Notes: generated by a model not told the origin, from the letters alone. DNA of 64,000 bases from UBA4408 sp002389785 (GCA_035438985.1 DAORJK010000013.1:1-64000), one strand, 5' to 3'; positions 9,275-17,099 are shown, counted from the first letter of the stretch. Numbers and translations are program-made.

Positions 9275-10135
9275 TTATTTATCAATATCTATCTCCTCAA
9301 GAAGCTGATTATTCAACTTCTGAATTTCTTCATTATATTCAGAATATTTGGCTTTAAAAGTATTTATATTGCAAGATTGAATATAATGTTCCATATAGTG
9401 TTTCTTTACTCTTCCATCAATGGAGAAAACTCCTCCTTTATTAGTGAGTAAAGCATATAGATCATTCATATATTTATGTAAGGATGTACTAAGCCCATAA
9501 TTTATATGCCCAATTGCGACTGCATATTTACTCCATGAATTATGAATTTCATTTACATTCTTAATAGCATCAATTAAATCGTTACTTAGAAAAATATCTC
9601 CACTGCTGCGTTTCACTAATTTAATAGTTCTCAGTTTTCGGATATTTTCAGACAATGCCAGAGCGGTCTCTTGGTCAGAAGGAACATAATTGCTTTCATA
9701 CTTCTTATTTATATCTCGTAAAATTTTCTGAAACCGAGCTGATGAATTGTCATTAAACCAACTATGGATAATACTTAAACTATCCATTAAAGTTTTGTTA
9801 CTCAATTCAAGTGAAATTGTTAAGACTGGAATATTCTCTCCTTCATCGCCCTTATCATAAGTATCAGTCCAAACTTGCATATATGGGTTTTTACTCCTGG
9901 GTTCATCTTGAATAATTCTTAATGCCCTCTTTCTATCCTTGGTTATTAAACTATAAATTGGATTTCCATCAAGAATTAGCTCGCCATTTTTTGTTTTATT
10001 ATTGAGCCATGTCTTGTAGTTTTCCTGATTACTCAAAATATTCCGAATTTTTTTATCCCAATAGTTTACAGTGTCAATATATAACTGCTTACTGGAAGAA
10101 AAACCCTTGTGCGAATGTCTGGTTATAGATGCCAT
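9275..10135 (-). CDS. Unrecognised protein, middle gene of the TIR-like operon
   Basis: 286 residues with an ATG at 10135. The protein is mostly alpha-helical and hydrophilic, with no signal peptide or membrane span. It has a helical N-terminal half, a central SDQETALALSENIRKLR helix, and a C-terminal Glu/Asn-rich helix (EEIQKLNNQLLEEIDID). The start lies 1 bp from the end of the 109-aa gene, and the stop is 16 bp before the ATG of the TIR-like gene, so the three form one transcript. I do not recognise the family; a partner or sensor for the TIR-like protein is the simplest inference. Confidence 0.75.
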   Translation of the reverse strand: MASITRHSHKGFSSSKQLYIDTVNYWDKKIRNILSNQENYKTWLNNKTKNGELILDGNPIYSLITKDRKRALRIIQDEPRSKNPYMQVWTDTYDKGDEGENIPVLTISLELSNKTLMDSLSIIHSWFNDNSSARFQKILRDINKKYESNYVPSDQETALALSENIRKLRTIKLVKRSSGDIFLSNDLIDAIKNVNEIHNSWSKYAVAIGHINYGLSTSLHKYMNDLYALLTNKGGVFSIDGRVKKHYMEHYIQSCNINTFKAKYSEYNEEIQKLNNQLLEEIDIDK

Positions 10136-10136
10136 G

Positions 10137-10466
10137 CTATATAAATGCTACCCCTGAGTGAACTTCCAAATCAATTCGGACTCCGTTTGGACGACCAACT
10201 TTAGGAAAAGTTTTAAATACTTGTTCAATATAACCACCATTACTATGCGCTTGTTTAATGTCTTCAGAACATTCAATAATATAATTCATCCTTTCCTGGC
10301 GTTCACGATTGGTTAAAATATTTACTAATTTTTCAAATACCATTTTCCCATCCTCGTAGGTTAGGCCTTCATTTTGAGCCCATGCACTTGATTTTTCCAA
10401 ATTACTACCTTGTGCTTGAAATCTGCCCCGATGTTTTAATTTCGGAACATTTTTTTGCTTACTCAT
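10137..10466 (-). CDS. Small conserved-looking protein, first gene of the TIR-like operon
   Basis: 109 residues with an ATG at 10466. It has a basic N-terminus (MSKQKNVPKLKHRGRFQAQG), then SSAWAQNEGLTYEDG, a helical centre (LVNILTNRERQERM) and a C-terminal beta-like end, VRIDLEVHSGVAFI. The HRGRFQAQG / WAQ / IDLEV-x-SG-x-AF pattern looks like a conserved family of small cytosolic proteins, but I cannot name it. As the first gene before the 286-aa protein and the TIR-like effector, it may be a control or assembly factor. Confidence 0.7.
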   Translation of the reverse strand: MSKQKNVPKLKHRGRFQAQGSNLEKSSAWAQNEGLTYEDGKMVFEKLVNILTNRERQERMNYIIECSEDIKQAHSNGGYIEQVFKTFPKVGRPNGVRIDLEVHSGVAFI

Positions 10467-10833
10467 AAATATATAAAAATATTATTAATTTAAATTCTCT
10501 AATGCAATTTTTAGCCGAAGTTTACTTCTTAGTTAGACCAAAATTAGTTTAATTCTCCTTACTAACAAGAGGTGTGGCGATTGTCCAATTTCTGCAGTGT
10601 TGAATTGTTTAATCTAGTGCTCAAGCACCAAGGAGTTTAGAAGTAATGCATATTTTTCACAGGTACATTTAGAATTGAACATTTTTTCTTGCAAAACAAC
10701 CATAGAAGAAATCGAAAGGAAACTATACGAAATTATAAGAATGGTGATTTCTGAGAATCTTGTTAAAGAAATTAATGAGATTGGAGATTACGAGTAATCA
10801 AATAACTTCATCAAGGCAATAAGGGACGGGAAA
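10467..10833. other. Spacer between the TIR-like operon and the six-gene operon
   Basis: The spacer holds the presumed promoter of the TIR-like operon (minus strand) and, on the plus strand, a partial copy of the TIEEIE mini-gene at 10675-10797. Nothing else was recognised. Confidence 0.6.
10675..10797 (+). pseudogene. Partial copy C of the 'TIEEIE' mini-gene
   Basis: The frame reads TTIEEIERKLYEIIRMVIS, then ENLVKEINEIGDYE and a stop at 10795-10797. It is closely related to copy B at 7780, with DNA identity over catagaagaaatcgaaa and gagaatctt. The only in-frame start is a poor TTG at 10675, so it may be a 5'-truncated copy, or a 40-aa peptide with a non-ATG start. Copies B and C lie in direct orientation on either side of the TIR-like operon. 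Confidence 0.5.
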
Positions 10834-11532
10834 TTAGGAAACCTTTCTGCCAATAAACAAAGTCTTATCAGGACGCTCTTCTTCGAAGATAATATCCAGG
10901 CTATCTTTAAGAGTTTCTATTTCTTGAAATGAATAAGGATATATAGAGGTGTTAACTGGAGTGTTTAAATTATATACTTGCACCCATACGAGTCCATTTA
11001 TATCAAGCCTTTTCAAAAGATCAAAGTAGACCTCCTGCGCTTCATCTTTATCATCAATTTTGTGTAGTATGTCTGAAAGAATGAGCAAGTTTGGCTTATA
11101 CGTATTAAATGTGTTTTCTTTCAAATATGTTTGCACAGGAGTTTCAAAATGAAATTGAAAAATTTTTTCAAAATCCGGCTGACTTAGTTCAGTCCTTTCT
11201 TCTACAGGTATGTTGCTTAAGGTATATTTGTAGAAAAGTTTATAATGTTCATATGGAGTCGTTCGTTCGTTTGTTACCATATCCTCTGGGAACAAAGTAT
11301 CATCGTCAAATGAAACACAAATTTTAAAATTGCTTCTTTGAATTTTATCGACTCCAACATAGTCTTTGAATCCATATAAGTGCTGCAAAAAGATAAGTGA
11401 ATCTGGGTCACCGAAGCCAATATCAAGAACCTTTAAATCTTTAGGTTGAATTACAATAATATTATTGTCAATTAAATTCTTAATTTCAGATCCAGGGCTT
11501 GTCAACTTTGCTTTTATCATCAAATTTTCCAT
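10834..11532 (-). CDS. Class I SAM-dependent methyltransferase-like protein
   Basis: 232 residues. Motif I is VLDIGFGD at residues 35-42, followed by GVD at 60-62, which would bind the SAM ribose. Later segments NLLILSDILHKI and NGLVWVQVYNL fit the motif IV and VI strands of a Rossmann-fold methyltransferase. The substrate cannot be told: there is no clear N/DPPY or PC motif, so it is not an obvious DNA methylase. It is the last gene of a tightly packed six-gene minus-strand operon running from 14533 (9 bp after the SEC-C gene). A role in modification or small-molecule chemistry within that operon is inferred. Confidence 0.7.
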   Translation of the reverse strand: MENLMIKAKLTSPGSEIKNLIDNNIIVIQPKDLKVLDIGFGDPDSLIFLQHLYGFKDYVGVDKIQRSNFKICVSFDDDTLFPEDMVTNERTTPYEHYKLFYKYTLSNIPVEERTELSQPDFEKIFQFHFETPVQTYLKENTFNTYKPNLLILSDILHKIDDKDEAQEVYFDLLKRLDINGLVWVQVYNLNTPVNTSIYPYSFQEIETLKDSLDIIFEEERPDKTLFIGRKVS

Positions 11533-11541
11533 ATAGACAGA

Positions 11542-12186
11542 TTAACTTCTTTGTGCTAAGGCAATATCCTTTGGAATATTTAAACGGATAATTTTTCCAT
11601 GACAGTCGTCATAAATTTTTGATGATCCACAGAAGCAAATAAGATTCTTGATTCCTTTGGCATTAATGTAAGTCTGAATGAATTCCTTTAATTTGACATA
11701 CTGGTCAATAAGTTGAGCCACTTTAGGGGCTACCAATATTACACCCTCGCTTTCTCTTTCGCTAAGCGTGTGGAAATACTCATATGCTTCGCAAATTTTT
11801 ATAAAATCATCAATTATTTTTTCTCCAGTAATATTCAATCGGACACTATCAATTAATTGTCCATAGTATTCAAGGTCATCATCAATAAACATTGTTTTCT
11901 TAAAGCCAAAATTTGTTGGCGTTATATCAACTAAGTTTCCATCCGGGCTTTTCCAAACTGCATGTCTTATTGCTTCACATATAATAGTTGATTGGTACAG
12001 AGCCCAGCCATAAATAATTTTACCTCCATAATTTTTTACTTTTTCTTGAACATTAATGAAGCAGTTCTCCAATTTAGCATTAGGTTCAAGAATAACTGGA
12101 ACTATTACAGGCTCAGACTTTAATTTTAACCTGTCTAAAAGCTTTGAAATATTTTCATTTATTTCTTCAGGTGTCTCAGGTAGCAT
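11542..12186 (-). CDS. SEC-C motif protein
   Basis: 214 residues. The C-terminus has a clear SEC-C zinc motif, CFCGSSKIYDDCHGK at residues 184-198 (C-x-C-x8-C-H). The centre (about 60-95) has GWALYQS, EAIRHAVWKSPDG and LVDITP, a module that I recall from other SEC-C proteins. SEC-C is a small metal-binding domain found as an accessory in SecA and in many nucleic-acid-linked proteins. It lies between the 89-aa gene (5 bp upstream) and the methyltransferase (9 bp downstream). The role in the operon is unknown. Confidence 0.8.
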   Translation of the reverse strand: MLPETPEEINENISKLLDRLKLKSEPVIVPVILEPNAKLENCFINVQEKVKNYGGKIIYGWALYQSTIICEAIRHAVWKSPDGNLVDITPTNFGFKKTMFIDDDLEYYGQLIDSVRLNITGEKIIDDFIKICEAYEYFHTLSERESEGVILVAPKVAQLIDQYVKLKEFIQTYINAKGIKNLICFCGSSKIYDDCHGKIIRLNIPKDIALAQRS

Positions 12187-12191
12187 CTCTT

Positions 12192-12461
12192 TTACACGAC
12201 TCTATTTAGATCAAATTGAATACTTCCTTTTACAACAATTAATTTATTGTCATCATTCAGAGCACCCTTAACAATTAGAGGGGTAAGCCCTTTTGTGGAG
12301 AACACAATTTTTTTGGTATTATTCGTCTGTTCTTCGATGGCATATGTTCCGTTATGCCAACGATCATTGTCCCGGCAATCGAACTGGTTTTGCTGATAAA
12401 ATATTATTGAAAACCCCACAGACTCCTGTTTCCAATATCCGTTTAATTTTAATTCTTGCAT
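12192..12461 (-). CDS. Small beta-rich, lipocalin-like protein
   Basis: 89 residues and no signal peptide. The pattern of short strands (LNGYWKQ, FSIIFYQQNQF, NGTYAIE, KKIVFSTKG, KLIVVKGSIQFDLNRV) suggests a small beta-barrel or lipocalin-like fold, as often seen in short Bacteroidota proteins. The assignment rests on the strand pattern only. The spacing (25 bp after the RES gene, 5 bp before the SEC-C gene) places it in the six-gene operon, perhaps as a binding or immunity partner. Confidence 0.65.
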   Translation of the reverse strand: MQELKLNGYWKQESVGFSIIFYQQNQFDCRDNDRWHNGTYAIEEQTNNTKKIVFSTKGLTPLIVKGALNDDNKLIVVKGSIQFDLNRVV

Positions 12462-12486
12462 ATCCTATCTTTAGATTGGTTAAATA

Positions 12487-13425
12487 TTAAACTTTCTCAA
12501 CTGCTTGTGCCATCTGTCTGGTCAATATATCTACAATATAAGAATGTGGAATTCCTTGTCGCTCAAATAAGGCGATTATTTCTTCATTGGTCGAACGCTC
12601 CTTCTCTGGAGGTAGTTCATAATGAAAAGGTGTTTTTCTTGGGTTAGCACAAACAAGTGTTGGTCTGAATGCTGAAATATTTTTGAATTTAAAAAACTCG
12701 CCAATTACCACATGTTTTAGATAAAAATGGTTGTCAAAATCATTTGTATTCATAACGACATTCAAACCTTTGTGAGCCGATTGCACAGAAGTATAAATCA
12801 TTCCGGGTTGGTAGTCTAAAATAGTTTCCGAAACTAATGCAGAGAGGGTGTATTTTTCATTTTCATTAGGAAAAACTTTTTTAATCATTTCTCTACCATA
12901 TAGTTCAAGGAATTCTTTTTTGTCATCCGTTACTTGATTGTTCTCTAATTCCTTATTAAATACGTTTCGGAATTCTGTAACAACTTTACTGTCGGGAAGT
13001 TTTAATGATGGGGGTTTAATAACCATAAGACTAAATGTTTCTGTTGCCTCCCAAACACCCACCGCATATTGCTCAGACCCTTCCTTATCATTTCGGATGA
13101 GGCTGCTAATTTCAGAAATTGCAGTTACGTCTCCAGGGAGTTCATCACTTTGAATTGACCCATAGAATTTGGATGACCTCTCCCAATTACACCTACCTAT
13201 GCTTGTAATATTTTCTTTGTCGGGTCTGTAGGAAATTTCATTTTCAAAAAGAGGATAGTCTGACACCTTTTTAATATTTCGGCACCTAAAAATTTTTTGA
13301 TTTTTATTTATCGCTCTCGTCATAAGAGGCAAACCATTGAGTTCACTCCTCAGTTTTAATTGCAGCTGCTCAATGTGATCTTCTGAGTTGTCGAATGCTT
13401 TGATAATGTCATTTGTGTTTTTCAT
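12487..13425 (-). CDS. RES-domain protein (ADP-ribosyltransferase-like fold)
   Basis: 312 residues. RES landmarks are visible: Arg47/Arg49 (IFRCRN), Arg67 before IGRCN at 76-80, FYGS at 87-90 and Glu105 in TAISEI. A later segment, GMIYTSVQSAHKGLNVV, fits the usual 'IYPSxR' region. RES proteins from Xre-RES toxin-antitoxin modules break down NAD+. No Xre antitoxin lies next to this gene, and at 312 aa it is longer than typical RES toxins, so it may be an effector in a larger operon. It is the third gene of the six-gene operon. A plain toxin role is not shown. Confidence 0.75.
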   Translation of the reverse strand: MKNTNDIIKAFDNSEDHIEQLQLKLRSELNGLPLMTRAINKNQKIFRCRNIKKVSDYPLFENEISYRPDKENITSIGRCNWERSSKFYGSIQSDELPGDVTAISEISSLIRNDKEGSEQYAVGVWEATETFSLMVIKPPSLKLPDSKVVTEFRNVFNKELENNQVTDDKKEFLELYGREMIKKVFPNENEKYTLSALVSETILDYQPGMIYTSVQSAHKGLNVVMNTNDFDNHFYLKHVVIGEFFKFKNISAFRPTLVCANPRKTPFHYELPPEKERSTNEEIIALFERQGIPHSYIVDILTRQMAQAVEKV

Positions 13426-13446
13426 TTGCTTTATTTTAGTTTAGGA

Positions 13447-14109
13447 TTAAGAGACTGCCTCCATTTGCCTACCTGCAATTAATTTGAGCTCATCAACAAC
13501 AATGTTAGCAGGGTATACCTCTGCAATGCCTGCTAAGCTACCAATCTGAAAACTGAATGGTTCAGTAGAATCCCTTTCAACATAAAATCTGAACTCCTTC
13601 TGATACTCAAACTCCAGTGGCTTTTCAAATATGCTAATTTCCTTTGTCACGGCTTTTCTATCGTAATATTCAACAAACCCATGATGAAATTTAATATCGA
13701 GCTGCTTAAGTTTTGTTTCAATTAAATCCATAAATTTTTGGTTGTCTTTCACCATTAAACAATGACTTCCGAAATTTTTAACTTTTATGTCGATTTTAAA
13801 ATCAAGTGGGTTGTTCCAGCCATGCGAAGAGACACAGTAGAGGCTATAAATATTACCCAAGACAGTTGGATAAGATTTCCTGAGATGAAGCGAAATATAA
13901 TTGCCTTTAAAACCAATAGAAGGAATTTCAAATTGACCGCTTGGGTAATTTTCAATACTGCTTATGCCCTCGTAAAGATCTCCACGTAATTGGTTGTCTT
14001 CGATCTTTCGGAATCTTTGAATAGGACTCATGTAAATAGTTCCGTTATAAAACAAATCTTCAATATCTTTCTTTTGACCGAATTTTAAAAACATTTCTAT
14101 TGTGCGCAT
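13447..14109 (-). CDS. Unrecognised 220-aa protein of the six-gene operon
   Basis: 220 residues. The N-terminus reads MFLKFGQKKDIEDLFYNGTI and then YMSPIQRFRKIED with LRGDLYEG. This 'phenylalanine-glycine / IYMSP-x-F / RGD-x-EG' layout is reminiscent of DUF2971-like proteins, but I cannot confirm membership. The rest alternates beta strands and short helices and ends in VVDELKLIAGRQME. No membrane span is present. It lies 4 bp after the HNH gene and 21 bp before the RES gene, so it is translated with them. Confidence 0.7.
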   Translation of the reverse strand: MRTIEMFLKFGQKKDIEDLFYNGTIYMSPIQRFRKIEDNQLRGDLYEGISSIENYPSGQFEIPSIGFKGNYISLHLRKSYPTVLGNIYSLYCVSSHGWNNPLDFKIDIKVKNFGSHCLMVKDNQKFMDLIETKLKQLDIKFHHGFVEYYDRKAVTKEISIFEKPLEFEYQKEFRFYVERDSTEPFSFQIGSLAGIAEVYPANIVVDELKLIAGRQMEAVS

Positions 14110-14113
14110 AGGA

Positions 14114-14533
14114 TTAATTTTTGATTTCTTGTAAAAGTTCTCTTTTCTGTTGCTGAATAAACATAATATTTTTTAGTATCTCATTCATTAGTTCAGAGGG
14201 GATATTTTCTTTTAATTTGTTCTGGAGTTGATGCAATTGCATATTAAGTGTATTAATGACTATCGGTGTCTCCTGCCATAAAATTAAATGTTCGTATTTC
14301 CTTTCCGGATCTAAAATTACTACATGTTCCTTTTCATGGCATTCAAAACAAAGAGTAGTTAAGTCCTGATTTTTATATTCCCAAGGGTCAGCTCCTTTAC
14401 TATATTTTTTATGATGGACATGCAAAGTTTTATGGTTAGAGCCACATTCAGTGCAAGAAAAGTTATCACGGCTAAAAATTTCAAGCCTCTTACGTTGCCA
14501 CAAGGGGCTATTTAATTTTTCGGAATATTTCAT
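14114..14533 (-). CDS. HNH endonuclease
   Basis: 139 residues. The HNH core has a Zn ribbon, C27-x2-C30 (CTEC), then HVHHKKY at 38-44, DLTTLC at 57-62 and C62-x2-C65-H66 (CFECH). His40/His41 are the candidate ββα-metal catalytic residues. The N-terminal WQRKRLEIFSRDNFSC is the usual entry to this family. The C-terminal 60 residues are a helical extension rich in Gln and Lys. It is the first gene of the six-gene operon, in the place where a nuclease effector would be expected. Function on invading DNA is inferred, not shown. Confidence 0.85.
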   Translation of the reverse strand: MKYSEKLNSPLWQRKRLEIFSRDNFSCTECGSNHKTLHVHHKKYSKGADPWEYKNQDLTTLCFECHEKEHVVILDPERKYEHLILWQETPIVINTLNMQLHQLQNKLKENIPSELMNEILKNIMFIQQQKRELLQEIKN

Positions 14534-14591
14534 TTTCTCACTATAACAAAACCATAAAAGGAATAAGGTTCATGAAATTTTTTTCTCGTCC

Positions 14592-14798
14592 TTATTTTTT
14601 TCCTTTAATAAGATCGTTCAACGAATTGATATTATTTTCCTTCAAAAAGGTATCGAGATGCATATCGCTTCTGACATTAAAGTCACGACCATACTGACTC
14701 TCAATAGTACCCATATGCGTATCACCTCTTTTTTCGCGAAGTTCTCCGTCTTGGTTGCGGCTTCTATAGCCTTTCATTCCTGGTGCATCTGTTGCCAT
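14592..14798 (-). CDS. Small conserved-looking protein, 68 aa
   Basis: 68 residues, polar and basic: GMKGYRSRNQDGELREKRGD, GTIESQYGRDF and a C-terminal DTFLKENNINSLNDLIKGKK. The 'GYRSRN-x-DG / Y-x-DF / SL-x-(D/E)LIK' layout resembles a family of small Bacteroidota proteins I have seen but cannot name; it is repressor-sized but has no clear HTH. It is divergent from the LexA-like gene at 14914 across 115 bp that hold direct repeats and a -7 box, and lies 58 bp before the six-gene operon. Confidence 0.6.
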   Translation of the reverse strand: MATDAPGMKGYRSRNQDGELREKRGDTHMGTIESQYGRDFNVRSDMHLDTFLKENNINSLNDLIKGKK

Positions 14799-14844
14799 TT
14801 TTTTATTTTTTAATTGATTAATAATGTTGCAAATATAACAAATA

Positions 14845-14864
14845 AGTAGAGTAAATAGTAGAGT
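14845..14864. promoter_or_regulatory. Direct repeats, candidate operator of the LexA-like repressor
   Basis: AGTAGAGT occurs at 14845-14852 and again at 14857-14864, 12 bp apart, close to one helical turn. They lie in the intergenic region shared by the 68-aa gene and the LexA-like gene, just where the -33 region of the latter would be. Binding here could repress both directions. Confidence 0.45.
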
Positions 14865-14879
14865 GTTTAAAAAATAATC

Positions 14880-14887
14880 TACATTTG
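14880..14887 (+). promoter_or_regulatory. -7 box of the LexA-like gene
   Basis: TACATTTG matches TAnnTTTG and lies 26 bp before the ATG at 14914. No good TTG is seen at -33, where the direct repeats lie. Confidence 0.45.
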
Positions 14888-14913
14888 TTGATAAGTATTC
14901 CTAACTTTAAGCC

Positions 14914-15510
14914 ATGAAAAATCTTCATGATAAGCAAAGCCAAATATTAAAGTTGTTAAAAAAGAATATTGATGATCCATTAACCTTAGCTTCTTTATCA
15001 GAAGAAGTCGGAATTACCTCGCCAGGGGTGTTATATCATCATTTGAGACAACTTGAAAAAAAAGGATATTTAAAAAGGAATCCTAATAATCCAAAAGATT
15101 ATATAGTTTTTGGAACACCGGAAAAGCAAGTAGTTTATATAAACAAGTATGGAACCGCTCAATGTGGACCTAATGGAACAATTCTTGGCGGGGATCCGAT
15201 AGATCGCATACCCATTGCTTCTTCATTATTAAGATTCTCATCAAGTGAAGCATTTATTGTCGAGGCGAAAGGAGATTCGATGGAACCTAAAATAAAAAGT
15301 GGAGATATTATTATTGCTAAAAAACAAGACTACGCGGAATCAAATGATTTAGTAGTTTGTGTTTACGATGAAAGAGTTCTTATCAAACAATACAAATTGG
15401 TCGAAAAAAGAATTGTGCTTAATTCTTTGAATCAGAAGCATAAACTCATTGAAGTAAGGGGTGAACTAAGAATTGAAGGAGTAGTGAAAAATATTATACA
15501 TTATGATTAG
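14914..15510 (+). CDS. LexA-like repressor with S24 self-cleavage domain
   Basis: 198 residues. The N-terminal winged helix (about 5-60) has LASLSEEVGITSPGVLYHHL as a recognition region. The S24 domain shows the nucleophile Ser122 in GDSMEPKIKSGD and Lys158 in VLIKQYK, at normal spacing. A Cys84-Gly85 pair between the two domains is a possible self-cleavage site, as in UmuD-type proteins. Such proteins repress a local set of genes until RecA-ssDNA or stress promotes cleavage. It is the only plus-strand gene in this part of the cluster, and the repeats just upstream suggest autoregulation and control of the divergent genes. Confidence 0.85.
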   Translation: MKNLHDKQSQILKLLKKNIDDPLTLASLSEEVGITSPGVLYHHLRQLEKKGYLKRNPNNPKDYIVFGTPEKQVVYINKYGTAQCGPNGTILGGDPIDRIPIASSLLRFSSSEAFIVEAKGDSMEPKIKSGDIIIAKKQDYAESNDLVVCVYDERVLIKQYKLVEKRIVLNSLNQKHKLIEVRGELRIEGVVKNIIHYD

Positions 15511-15605
15511 AATACAAAGCGGGAACACTTCCGAAAATCATCAAGTATAAAAAGTTTTTTTTATTTCTATTGATTTTTTTAATGTCTCACGGGAGTGTTA
15601 TTTTA

Positions 15606-16208
15606 CTATCCAAAGTCAGCGGTAAGCTTATATTTTCTCAAAACATTATTAGCCTGTTCGAATGCTAGTTTCCCATCTTCCCACGAAGAAAATTTCATTT
15701 TATCATGTTTAACCATATTAAGAAAATGTCTTCCCCAATGAATTTTCTCCAATTCAGAAATAGACATTTTTTTAAAGTCTGCCAATTTGTTTATTACATC
15801 CGAAAGCAGGTCATCTCTTGTAATCAGGTTGGAATTCTTTGCATGGACTCTAAGGTTAATTTCGAAAATGGCAAGTCTTTCAAATTGATCATCAGTTAAA
15901 TCCCTATCTCGAAAATCTCCATAAGTATTAAAACAGCTACGATAAAAAATTTTTAAAGAATTCCCTGCTTTTAAAATTAATTCAAAGTCAATATCCTCTT
16001 CAGTTGGTGGAATATGACCTGATCGAATAGTACCATCTTCATATCGTACTGCCATATATGGAATAGTCCCACCAACAAAATTAATGAATTTGATATAATC
16101 TCCATGCCTGATGGAGTTAAATGCAGGTTTATGCGCAGAAATATTTTTTTTTGCTTTAAGTACTTTTAGCATGTACCCTACAACAACTCCTATTACTAAT
16201 CTTTCCAT
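15606..16208 (-). CDS. Unrecognised 200-aa protein with possible membrane anchor
   Basis: 200 residues. The N-terminus MERLVIGVVVGYMLKVLKAKK could be a short membrane anchor. The remainder is soluble, with a beta-rich part (YIKFINFVGGTIPYMAVRYED) and a helical C-terminus. No catalytic motif was found. It lies 28 bp after the 253-aa gene at 16237 and forms a unit with it and the 33-aa and 253-aa genes upstream (15606-17861). Confidence 0.7.
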   Translation of the reverse strand: MERLVIGVVVGYMLKVLKAKKNISAHKPAFNSIRHGDYIKFINFVGGTIPYMAVRYEDGTIRSGHIPPTEEDIDFELILKAGNSLKIFYRSCFNTYGDFRDRDLTDDQFERLAIFEINLRVHAKNSNLITRDDLLSDVINKLADFKKMSISELEKIHWGRHFLNMVKHDKMKFSSWEDGKLAFEQANNVLRKYKLTADFG

Positions 16209-16236
16209 ACTAAAAAACTAAGAAATCATAATTAAT

Positions 16237-16998
16237 CTAATGCGATTCGTTTAAATAATTAGGTAGCTTATCCTCTAACATTTTTATTATTTCGTATCCA
16301 ATTTGACGAACAGAAGCTTTGGCAGGACTATTTGTAAATTTGATGAAAGTCCCATTGACATTTAGTTTCAGGGCATCTGATTCATTAAAGTTTAGATAAG
16401 TCTCATCAGGCTCCTTATCGAAATGTGCAAAACCATCTTGTTCAGCTATTGATAAAATCAAATCCTTTCGGGACATTTGTTGTTTGCCGGGATTCTCAAA
16501 GATGATTGTTTTCTCCCACCAGGTTTCGAAATCCTTCTCCGTCAATTCAGGAACCTGAAGTCCTGATTTGTGTAGTGGAATAAAAGAGAATTTTAGCCCA
16601 CTTTGATTCTCTATTACTTTTTTTCCAACAAGCCCCATAAAAACACTTGAACACGCAATTATTGTCTCTTTATCATTTGGGGAAATTTCCGTTAAATTTT
16701 CATCTATAATTTTAAAATCCTTAAATTTAGATGTCCTGATGTTAAAATAGCTAAACGAAGGCTTATTTGTATAGGGAATCGAAGAATCATAGAATGCAAT
16801 ATCTTTCAACTCTAATTGTCTTAGTAAAGAAACAGTCTTAGGATGAGGTCCGTCTTTTAGAAGAACTCTCAGTCTTCCCGAAATATCTTTTGCTTTTCGG
16901 ACATTGCCCATATCGTAAAACCTGCAATCATCAATTAAATCAAGATATTGCTCTTTTAGTGCATTTCTTTCTCTTGATAAATGAATCCTATTGTCCAT
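16237..16998 (-). CDS. Unrecognised 253-aa cytosolic protein
   Basis: 253 residues. The N-terminus NALKEQYLDLIDDCRFYDMG is followed by RKAKDISGRLRVLLKD and LLRQLELKDIAFYDSS, a layout I recall from common hypothetical proteins but cannot name. There is no signal peptide or membrane span. The C-terminus is a helix (GYEIIKMLEDKLPNYL). The start overlaps the end of a 33-aa frame by 11 bp, which suggests coupled translation. Confidence 0.7.
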   Translation of the reverse strand: MDNRIHLSRERNALKEQYLDLIDDCRFYDMGNVRKAKDISGRLRVLLKDGPHPKTVSLLRQLELKDIAFYDSSIPYTNKPSFSYFNIRTSKFKDFKIIDENLTEISPNDKETIIACSSVFMGLVGKKVIENQSGLKFSFIPLHKSGLQVPELTEKDFETWWEKTIIFENPGKQQMSRKDLILSIAEQDGFAHFDKEPDETYLNFNESDALKLNVNGTFIKFTNSPAKASVRQIGYEIIKMLEDKLPNYLNESH

Positions 16999-17089
16999 AC
17001 CTATCTTTTAATTCTTCTATTAGCAAATCAAAAGCTTCCCTGCGAGAAGGGTATTTAATTGCTTCCTTTAATTTTTCACTTTGCTTCAT
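16988..17089 (-). CDS. 33-aa micro-ORF coupled to the 253-aa gene
   Basis: From the ATG at 17089 the frame reads MKQSEKLKEAIKYPSRREAF, then DLLIEELKDRYGQ and TAG at 16988. It is a charged helix. It overlaps the downstream gene by 11 bp and lies 10 bp after the stop of the gene ending at 17100, filling the only gap in this operon. It could be a real small protein or a coupling leader; the short length keeps confidence low. Confidence 0.4.
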   Translation of the reverse strand: MKQSEKLKEAIKYPSRREAFDLLIEELKDRYGQ

Positions 17090-17099
17090 AATCCAAATA

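Noticed and set aside
12487..13425. A classical Xre-RES toxin-antitoxin pair
   Set aside because: No XRE antitoxin lies next to the RES gene; the only nearby HTH gene is the LexA-like repressor about 1.5 kb away, outside the operon.
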